From contig OZ254079.1 in NCBI GenBank assembly GCA_965267475.1, positions 2,170,001 to 2,234,000 on the forward strand: a DNA stretch of 64,000 nt. The letters run 5' to 3'. The notes below the pieces were generated by a model. It did no database searches. It worked only from the letters and a program-made list of their open reading frames with translations, and was not told the origin of the DNA. This stretch comes from JBCBKU01 sp965267475 (GTDB taxonomy: Bacteria; Pseudomonadota; Alphaproteobacteria; Rhodobacterales; Rhodobacteraceae). Positions 58,329 through 64,000 of the stretch are shown in pieces. Both the position numbers and the translations under genes were made by a program. The stretch's first letter is position 1; each line of letters starts with the position of its first letter.

Positions 58329-60146
58329 TTATCCTTCTTCGTACCACCAGATGTCCGGCTGGAAGCCGATCCAGTCGCCATAGACCGGAATGGTCTCGGG
58401 ATAGCGAAGCTCTTTCGCATGGGCAATCCATGAGATCGGATTGTGCCAGACCGGAATGACGTACCGGCCCGAGGTCAGGATGCGGTCCAGGGCTCGTGTC
58501 GCGGCGACAAAGCTCTCCTGATCATCGGCATTGAGCATGGCATTGACCATGGCCTCGATCGCTGGGGACTTGACCCCCATCCAGTTCCGAGACCCTTCGG
58601 TATCCGCTGCCTCGATCCCCCAGTAAAGCATCTGTTCATTCCCGGGGCTCAGCGACAGCCCGCGGGTGTAATACGTCATGTCGAAATCGAAGACGTTGGT
58701 GCGTTCCTTGTACTGCGCGCTGTCAATCACCGTGATCTCGGGGTTGATGCCAAGCTGGCCAAGCGCGCTGTTGAACAGGTCCATGATCTGCTGGGGTTCA
58801 TCGGCGCCGGATCGCAGGACAACCTCAAACGTGAAGGGGTCACCCGCGGCGTTCTTCATGACGCCATCCTGGACGGTCCATCCCGCTTCTTCGAACAGAT
58901 CAAGCGCCCGGCTGATCCCGGCCCGGTTCCGTTCGGACCCGTCTGAGACGGGCAGCGCATAGCCTGAAATCGCCTCTTCCGGGATCTCTCCGGCAAAGGG
59001 CTGCAGAAGTTCCAGAACCTCACCTGTGGCAGGGCCTTCCAGCATGCCAAGGGACGAATTCGAGAAATATGACGTCACGCGCGGATTCTGGCCGCCCGTC
59101 AGCGTCTGGTTGATAAATTCGAAGTTGAAGGCGTGCATCATCGCGTCGCGGACACGAATATCGGCGAAAACATCGCTGCGGGTGTTCATGACCAAACCGC
59201 GAATGCCCGAGGGACGTTCATGCGGGATCACCGATTTGGTGACGCGACCATCCTGTACAGCAGGGAAATTGTACTGCTGATCCCACTTCACCGCGTTCGT
59301 TTCCCGCATGGTGGTCAGTTCGCCCGCTTTGAAGGCTTCGAACATAACGCTGGCATCGCCGAAGAACTCCATCCGGATTTCGTCCAGATTGTTGGTCCCG
59401 CGTCGGAAGGGAACATCCTTGCCCCAATAGTCGGGATTTCGTGTCAGCGTCACGAACCGTCCTGGCTCGAAGTCTGAAATCACATATGGCGCCGTTGAAA
59501 TCGGGACCGTTTCGATACCGCTTTCGGCAAAATCGATCCCGTCCCACTGGGCCTTCTTAAGGATCGGGCGAAGCCCCATAATCAGGGGCAATTCGCGATC
59601 GGCCTCGTTGAATGTAAAGCGGACGGTGCGGTCGCCCACAGCTTCGGCCGAGGCCACTTTGGCCCATGTCCCGTGATAACGCGGGTGCCCAACCGTGCCG
59701 AGCGTTTCGTAGGACCACAGCACATCCTCAACCGTCACGGGTGTTCCGTCTGAAAACGCGGCCTCGGGGCGAAGGGTGAATTCCACCCATGTCCGATCCT
59801 CATCCGTCTCTATCGATTCGGCCAAAAGACCGTACAGCGTGAAGGGTTCGTCATAGCTTCGGCCCATAAGGCTTTCATAAGCCAGGAAGCGTAGCTGCCA
59901 GGGCACACGGCCCTTCCGGATGTGAGGGTTAAGGGAATCGAAACTGCCGACTTCCCCCTGAACGATCCGCCCCCCCTTGGGTGCATCCGGGTTCACATGG
60001 GACATCGACACAAAATCGGGTGGGAGCGCAGGCTCTCCATACATAGCTATGCCATGCTTGGGCTCTGCTTGGGACAGGCTTGCGGAAGCGACCAAGGCGA
60101 AAACGACCGAGACGACGCGACCACGCTCGAAAAAATTTATACCCAT
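58329..60146 (-). CDS. Extracellular solute-binding protein family 5, YejA-like
   Basis: A 605-residue exported protein with signal VVSVVFALVASASLSQA-EP. The mature chain starts KHGIAMYGEPALPPDFVSMS and HVNPDAPKGGR, matching YejA, the binding protein for microcin C and peptides of the YejABEF transporter. Domain I/III and the insert (YFSNSSLGMLEGPATGEVLE) are present, so the protein appears intact. The ATG at 60146 is preceded by GGAGGA. The usual yejB/E/F genes are absent; the next gene downstream is an entericidin. Confidence 0.9.
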   Translation of the reverse strand: MGINFFERGRVVSVVFALVASASLSQAEPKHGIAMYGEPALPPDFVSMSHVNPDAPKGGRIVQGEVGSFDSLNPHIRKGRVPWQLRFLAYESLMGRSYDEPFTLYGLLAESIETDEDRTWVEFTLRPEAAFSDGTPVTVEDVLWSYETLGTVGHPRYHGTWAKVASAEAVGDRTVRFTFNEADRELPLIMGLRPILKKAQWDGIDFAESGIETVPISTAPYVISDFEPGRFVTLTRNPDYWGKDVPFRRGTNNLDEIRMEFFGDASVMFEAFKAGELTTMRETNAVKWDQQYNFPAVQDGRVTKSVIPHERPSGIRGLVMNTRSDVFADIRVRDAMMHAFNFEFINQTLTGGQNPRVTSYFSNSSLGMLEGPATGEVLELLQPFAGEIPEEAISGYALPVSDGSERNRAGISRALDLFEEAGWTVQDGVMKNAAGDPFTFEVVLRSGADEPQQIMDLFNSALGQLGINPEITVIDSAQYKERTNVFDFDMTYYTRGLSLSPGNEQMLYWGIEAADTEGSRNWMGVKSPAIEAMVNAMLNADDQESFVAATRALDRILTSGRYVIPVWHNPISWIAHAKELRYPETIPVYGDWIGFQPDIWWYEEG

Positions 60147-60224
60147 TTCCGCAACAATCCTCCTGCTCCTTTGTTCGTTGGAGACAAGCGTAGTCGGGGT
60201 TCTGAGCCTTTTCAAACTTTTAGC

Positions 60225-60253
60225 TTGGCCAGAGGCGGAGCATTGCGTATAAC
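60225..60253 (+). promoter_or_regulatory. Sigma70-type promoter for a small RNA
   Basis: TTGGCC at 60225-60230 and TATAAC at 60248-60253 are separated by exactly 17 bp. The predicted start is near 60260, just upstream of the small-RNA candidate and unrelated to any protein start on that strand within 150 bp. Confidence 0.75.
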
Positions 60254-60259
60254 AACAGC

Positions 60260-60335
60260 ACTGCTCGATAGGTTTCTTGCCTGTATGAAACCTGCCTCAA
60301 CAACTTAACGCCCGCCTTGTGCGGGCGTTTTTTTG
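60260..60335 (+). ncRNA. Candidate Hfq-dependent small RNA upstream of the 3-hydroxybutyrate dehydrogenase gene
   Basis: About 75 bases between a strong promoter and an intrinsic terminator. A first hairpin GGTTTC-TTGCCTGTAT-GAAACC is followed by an unstructured CA-rich linker (TGCCTCAACAACTT) and the terminator AACGCCCGC-CTTGT-GCGGGCGTT plus T7. The size and layout recall the alphaproteobacterial suhB/MmgR (alpha-r8) small RNAs, some of which act in polyhydroxybutyrate metabolism, but family membership was not tested. No reading frame of note exists here, and no protein gene precedes the terminator on this strand. Confidence 0.75.
60307..60335 (+). terminator. Intrinsic terminator of the small-RNA candidate
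   Basis: AACGCCCGC and GCGGGCGTT form a 9-bp stem around CTTGT, followed by a run of seven T. Upstream on the plus strand there is no protein gene back to 57245, so the terminator must serve a noncoding transcript. Confidence 0.9.
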
Positions 60336-60423
60336 TGCAAGTGCCCAGGGGTCTTGGCGCCTCTGTTCATTCCCTCCCGGATCAATATGCTGCACCGCAA
60401 CATAAGAATCTGGAGCCAACCCA

Positions 60424-61209
60424 ATGTCCTTTTCCATCTCGCTCGCCGGAAAAACCGCCGTCATCACCGGTTCCAACTCGGGAATCGGATTGGGCGTCGC
60501 GACGGAGCTTGCAAAAGCCGGGGCGGACGTCGTCCTGAATTCCTATACAGACACCGACGAGGATCATGCGCTGGCCGAGGCAATTGCCATGGACCATGGC
60601 GTAACTGCCCGCTATATCCAGGCGGATCTGTCGAAGGGGGAAGATGCCCGCGCCCTGATCGAGAAGGCCGGCCGATGCGACATCCTTGTGAACAACGCGG
60701 GTATCCAGAACGTGGATCCGATCGACAAGTTTCCCACGGCAAAGTGGGACGCCATCATCGCGATCAACATGTCCTCGAACTTTCATACGACCGCGGTGGC
60801 ATTGCCGATGATGCGCGCAGCAGGCTGGGGCAGGGTGATCAACATCGCCTCGGCCCATGGTCTGACGGCGTCGCCCTATAAATCCGCCTATGTCGCTGCC
60901 AAACACGGTGTCGTCGGCCTGACCAAAGTGACGGCCCTGGAAACGGCGGAAGAACCGATCACCGCGAACGCGGTGTGCCCCGGCTACGTTTTGACCCCGC
61001 TGGTTGAGGCCCAGATCCCCGACACCATGAAGGAATATGACATGAGCCGCGAGGATGTGATCAAGAACGTGATGCTTCAGCGGCAGCCGTCGAAAGAATT
61101 TGCCACCGTTGAGCAAATGGGCGGGACCGTTGTGTTTCTATGTTCCGAGGCGGCGGCACAGATAACGGGCACGGCGATATCTGTTGACGGCGGTTGGACG
61201 GCCCTCTGA
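60424..61209 (+). CDS. 3-hydroxybutyrate dehydrogenase
   Basis: A 261-residue classical SDR. Features are GSNSGIGLGVA (NAD loop), ILVNNAGIQNVDPI, catalytic Ser/Tyr/Lys in ASAHGLTASPYKSAYVAAKH, and TANAVCPGYVLTPLVEAQIP, which resemble bacterial 3-hydroxybutyrate dehydrogenases. It oxidises (R)-3-hydroxybutyrate to acetoacetate in polyhydroxybutyrate use. The ATG has GGAG upstream. It is followed after one base by a patatin-like gene, a frequent pairing in Rhodobacteraceae that fits a role in storage-polymer or lipid turnover. Confidence 0.9.
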   Translation: MSFSISLAGKTAVITGSNSGIGLGVATELAKAGADVVLNSYTDTDEDHALAEAIAMDHGVTARYIQADLSKGEDARALIEKAGRCDILVNNAGIQNVDPIDKFPTAKWDAIIAINMSSNFHTTAVALPMMRAAGWGRVINIASAHGLTASPYKSAYVAAKHGVVGLTKVTALETAEEPITANAVCPGYVLTPLVEAQIPDTMKEYDMSREDVIKNVMLQRQPSKEFATVEQMGGTVVFLCSEAAAQITGTAISVDGGWTAL

Positions 61210-61210
61210 C

Positions 61211-62257
61211 ATGGCGCGCGCGCCCAAGAAAAAGAAGCTGTGTCTTGCCCTGCAAGGCGGGGGCGCTCACGGGGCCTTCACTTGGGGGGTGCTTGATCGG
61301 CTGCTTGAGGACGATGACATCGAGATCGCCGCGATCTCAGGCACCTCTGCTGGCGCATTGAACGGCGCCGCGCTGAAAGCTGGCTTGATCGAGGATGGGC
61401 GGGCTGGGGCGAAGGCCAACCTTGATTGGCTTTGGCAGCAAGTGGGCGCCATCAACGACATGCGCTTTGCCACATGGATGTCGGCGATGATCCCGCCGGC
61501 GCTGGTCAGCCATTCGATCGAGCACTCGATCCCGTACCAAATGGCCGAAACTGCTAGTCGGATGTTTTCGCCTTATGCTTATGGGCCGTTCTATCAGAAC
61601 CCGCTTGAACGGATCGCTAAGGCCTTTGAATACGACCATGTTTGCGCACGCACCGGGCCAGCGCTGTTCATTTCTGCCACCAACGTCCGCACCGGCAAGA
61701 TCCGCGTGTTCGAATATGAAGAAATCTGCGCCAACGTCGTCATGGCCTCGGCCTGTCTGCCGACGATCTTTCAGGCGGTTGAGTTCGAAGATCCGAAAAC
61801 CGGCAACATGGAAGCCTTCTGGGATGGCGGCTATACCGGCAACCCTGCGCTGTTTCCGCTGTTTCCCGATCAGTTCCCCGATGACATCCTTGTGGTGAAT
61901 ATCAACCCGCTCGAGCGCGACGAAGTGCCGGTCACACCGCAGGACATCACCAACCGGATCAACGAAATAAGCTTCAACACGTCCCTGCTGCGCGAGTTGC
62001 GGGCTATCAAATTCGTCAAAGACTTGATCACCGAAGGCAAGGTTGCCAAAGGCACCATGGCAGATGTCCGTATCCACATGATTGCCGACGATCACCTTAT
62101 GACGCAGCTGTCCGTGGCCACGAAGACGGTGCCTTCGCCTTACGTTCTGTCCGAGTTGAAAGAAGCCGGGCGCCGGGCCGCTCAGGACTTTATCGAGGAC
62201 CGGAAGAAACATGTGGGTCGCAAGGCCACGGTCGATCTGGAAGCGATGTTTTCCTAA
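61211..62257 (+). CDS. Patatin-like phospholipase/possible polyhydroxybutyrate-linked hydrolase
   Basis: A 348-residue serine hydrolase. The oxyanion motif is LALQGGGAHGAFTWGVL, the nucleophile elbow ISGTSAGALNG (Ser near residue 42), and the catalytic Asp lies in FWDGGYTGNPAL. No signal peptide is present, so it is cytosolic or granule-associated. The ATG at 61211 fits the short spacing to the dehydrogenase gene. It may release fatty acids or hydroxyacids. Its stop codon overlaps the stop of the convergent MFS gene by three bases. Confidence 0.9.
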   Translation: MARAPKKKKLCLALQGGGAHGAFTWGVLDRLLEDDDIEIAAISGTSAGALNGAALKAGLIEDGRAGAKANLDWLWQQVGAINDMRFATWMSAMIPPALVSHSIEHSIPYQMAETASRMFSPYAYGPFYQNPLERIAKAFEYDHVCARTGPALFISATNVRTGKIRVFEYEEICANVVMASACLPTIFQAVEFEDPKTGNMEAFWDGGYTGNPALFPLFPDQFPDDILVVNINPLERDEVPVTPQDITNRINEISFNTSLLRELRAIKFVKDLITEGKVAKGTMADVRIHMIADDHLMTQLSVATKTVPSPYVLSELKEAGRRAAQDFIEDRKKHVGRKATVDLEAMFS

Positions 62258-63495
62258 GTCCCGGCTGTGGCGTCGGGTCCCGCGCTGCGCCCCAGAAGCG
62301 GCCGAAGCGCCCAGATCCCGAATACTGGCCCAAGCGCCAAACCGGCGAGCAGGATGGGCCATCCGAAGGTTTCGGCTGCCCAAGGGGCGAGTTGAACGGT
62401 GATGACGGTCAGAAGGAAACCGAAAGCCGTTTGCAAAGTCAGCAGGCTTCCTGTCAGCTCGGCAGGCGCATGATCGGCGACAAGGGCCGAGAATTGCGCG
62501 CTGTCGGGCACCACTGCGATACCCCAAAGGACGAAAAGCGCGAAGACCAGCCAGGGTGCGCCGCCAAAGGACAGCGCCGTCAGAACTGCGATCGTCCCAC
62601 TCACCGCCATAGCCAGAGCTGCGATCCGGGCCTTACCGATCCGATCGGCGATCTGACCTGCGAAAAAACATGCGGGCGCGCCCGCTCCGATGGCGATGAA
62701 GGCCGTAAATTTCCCAAAGGAAACAGCATCTTCCGGGGTCATGCTGATCAAATACGACGCCGTCGCGGCAGCGCCGATCCAACCCCAGAGCACATAGAGT
62801 TCCCACATGTGACCGATATAGCCAAGGAAGGCCGCGCGAATGCCTCGGTCGCTCCAAAGCAGGCGGATCGCGCGCGGTTCAAAATCGAGTGCGGCACGGT
62901 GATACGGCCCGAGTGATGTGAAAAGCGCGGCAAGACCACCAAGCGCCCCGGCGATGGATCCGAGGGCGAGCACAAGGCGCCAATCGGCGCCGCCCGCCCA
63001 AGCGAGGCCATAGGGGATCGACTTGCCGAGCGTCAGCGCGCCCACAAGCGCACCAACCAGCATACCGCGATCGGTCAGGCCCCACCCGACAGCAATCTTC
63101 ATGCCGACCGGATAGACGCCCGCCATCAAAGCGCCGGCAAGGAACCTGAGGCCAATGGCGCCCCAACCGTTCAGCGGGACGATTAGCAACGCGGCGCTGG
63201 CTAGAGCTGTGCCGATTGCGCAGGCCGACAAGACCCGGCGCGGATCAAGCCGGTCTGACAGGCCTGTGATTGCGATCAATAGGGCGCCGATGACGAACCC
63301 CGCCTGAACCGCGCTGGACAGAAGCGTCTGTTGCGATGACGACAGCCCTTGTTCCGCCGTGATATCGGGCAGGATGGCGGCCGTGATGAACCAAAGGCTC
63401 ATCCCCGCGGCGCTTGCGAGGACCAGAAGGGATATCGTCCGCCATTTTGGGGTCATCTTCCGGTCTTGGCCGTTTGTGCCATGGACCGCAACCAT
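62254..63495 (-). CDS. Major facilitator superfamily transporter
   Basis: A 413-residue membrane protein with twelve predicted helices. The MFS signatures appear as GLSDRLDPRRVLSACAIGTA after helix 2 and FAGQIADRIGKARIAALAMA in the second half. Substrate is unknown; MFS proteins of this form often export drugs or import small acids. The ATG at 63495 is listed, but the ATG at 63456 (MTPKWRTISLLVL) may be the true start, as no ribosome site decides. It is convergent with the patatin-like gene. Confidence 0.88.
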   Translation of the reverse strand: MVAVHGTNGQDRKMTPKWRTISLLVLASAAGMSLWFITAAILPDITAEQGLSSSQQTLLSSAVQAGFVIGALLIAITGLSDRLDPRRVLSACAIGTALASAALLIVPLNGWGAIGLRFLAGALMAGVYPVGMKIAVGWGLTDRGMLVGALVGALTLGKSIPYGLAWAGGADWRLVLALGSIAGALGGLAALFTSLGPYHRAALDFEPRAIRLLWSDRGIRAAFLGYIGHMWELYVLWGWIGAAATASYLISMTPEDAVSFGKFTAFIAIGAGAPACFFAGQIADRIGKARIAALAMAVSGTIAVLTALSFGGAPWLVFALFVLWGIAVVPDSAQFSALVADHAPAELTGSLLTLQTAFGFLLTVITVQLAPWAAETFGWPILLAGLALGPVFGIWALRPLLGRSAGPDATAGT

Positions 63496-63564
63496 ATCGA
63501 CCAAACGTGACGGGCTGGACCCGACCGTGAATGCGCGTTAGGGCCAGCGCAAACCGGGGGACAG

Positions 63565-64000
63565 ATGAGGAAAACTCTGGATCGAGCGCTCGACTATTGG
63601 GACGTGCATATCGGTAAGGGGAAGCTCAATACCGATGAAATCCTGCGCGGCCCGGCACGGTATGCCTATTTCGCGCGTGCGACCCTGCATGACCGGGCGG
63701 CGTATGCGCGGGTCATAGCGCGGCACAAGGCCTGGTTCGATCGGATTGAACCCGACACTGTTCCTGACGAGGTGTGGACGCGGGTCAACTATCTGAACAA
63801 GTTGCGCGATCCATGGACCGGGACACCTGAGACGACGGTGTCCGGCATCCAGAAGGACAAGATCGTTTATTTCATCGACTTGATGGAACACGCCAAGGGT
63901 TTCGGGCCGGATCTGGGTCTCAATTACCGTTTCGGTGACGTGACCGAGATCCCGCCGGTACCCGCGATTCTGAAAAGCCGACCCATTCACGGCAACAACG
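63565..64000 (+). CDS. Glycosyltransferase family 90-like protein, N-terminal part
   Basis: The start of a protein that runs past the right edge (145 codons visible). It begins at ATG 63565 after GGGGGACAG. The visible sequence includes RVNYLNKLRDPWTG, YRFGDVTEIPPVPAIL and KSRPIHGNN, which match the CAP10/GT90 family of xylosyl- and glucosyltransferases that modify lipopolysaccharide or exopolysaccharide. No signal peptide is evident in the visible part. Divergent from the MFS gene with a 69-bp gap. Confidence 0.75.
   Translation, partial: MRKTLDRALDYWDVHIGKGKLNTDEILRGPARYAYFARATLHDRAAYARVIARHKAWFDRIEPDTVPDEVWTRVNYLNKLRDPWTGTPETTVSGIQKDKIVYFIDLMEHAKGFGPDLGLNYRFGDVTEIPPVPAILKSRPIHGNN

Overview
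This window looks like chromosomal DNA of a marine alphaproteobacterium of the Rhodobacteraceae (Roseobacter group). The DNA is GC-rich. It carries family-typical neighbours such as GapR, IalB, an entericidin, a Rhodobacteraceae-type FliM/FliN protein, 3-hydroxybutyrate dehydrogenase next to a patatin, TRAP and taurine-type ABC transporters, and a sulfotransferase. No replication origin, rRNA, CRISPR array or insertion sequence was seen.

Region 1 (1-25328) is host backbone. After mfd comes a pyrimidine-type catabolic locus: a RutR-like regulator with a perfect 16-bp RutR-type palindrome (5071-5086) upstream of a beta-alanine:pyruvate aminotransferase, an M20 carbamoyl-amidohydrolase, a dihydropyrimidinase, a DapA-like lyase, a PLP decarboxylase, and a complete ABC uptake operon (ATPase, two permeases, periplasmic protein) with two tandem GNAT genes inside it. 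Dihydropyrimidine dehydrogenase, the expected first enzyme, is not in the window. Next come a FliM/FliN-family protein, a sulfide/persulfide pair (TIGR01244 phosphatase-like protein and ETHE1-like metallo-hydrolase), several small unknowns and GapR.

Region 2 (26338-40894) is an integrated genomic island of about 14.5 kb at the 3' end of tRNA-Thr(TGT). It is bounded by 17-bp direct repeats, with an AlpA/excisionase-like protein at the tRNA end and a tyrosine integrase at the far end. Each end also carries a pair of GTCCCCCAG repeats spaced 12 bp apart. The cargo is one catabolic package: EamA exporter, PhyH-type dioxygenase, tripartite TRAP transporter, two enolase-superfamily enzymes (one close to galactarolactone cycloisomerase), a GntR/FadR regulator with three candidate operators, a GarR/LtnD-like dehydrogenase, a TIM-barrel isomerase and a Gfo/Idh/MocA oxidoreductase. 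Uptake and catabolism of a sugar acid or its lactone is the most economical reading.

Region 3 (40928-64000) is backbone again. It holds a lactonase-like hydrolase, an aminotransferase, a LivK-type binding protein, cell-envelope genes (a YcbK/DUF882 peptidase divergent from an L,D-transpeptidase; lpxD followed by an acyl carrier protein and ketoacyl synthase), IalB, a HerA-like ATPase, an SLC13 transporter with TrkA-C domains, a CorC/HlyC protein, an aquaporin, an entericidin, an orphan YejA-like binding protein, 3-hydroxybutyrate dehydrogenase with a patatin, an MFS transporter and the start of a GT90 glycosyltransferase.

The most interesting unexplained signals are three small-RNA candidates: one at 60260-60335 with its own sigma70-type promoter and terminator, and two on the minus strand between ialB and the HerA-like gene. 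Others are a double hairpin at 6467-6521, degraded or frameshifted genes at the island edges, and the organisation of the island.
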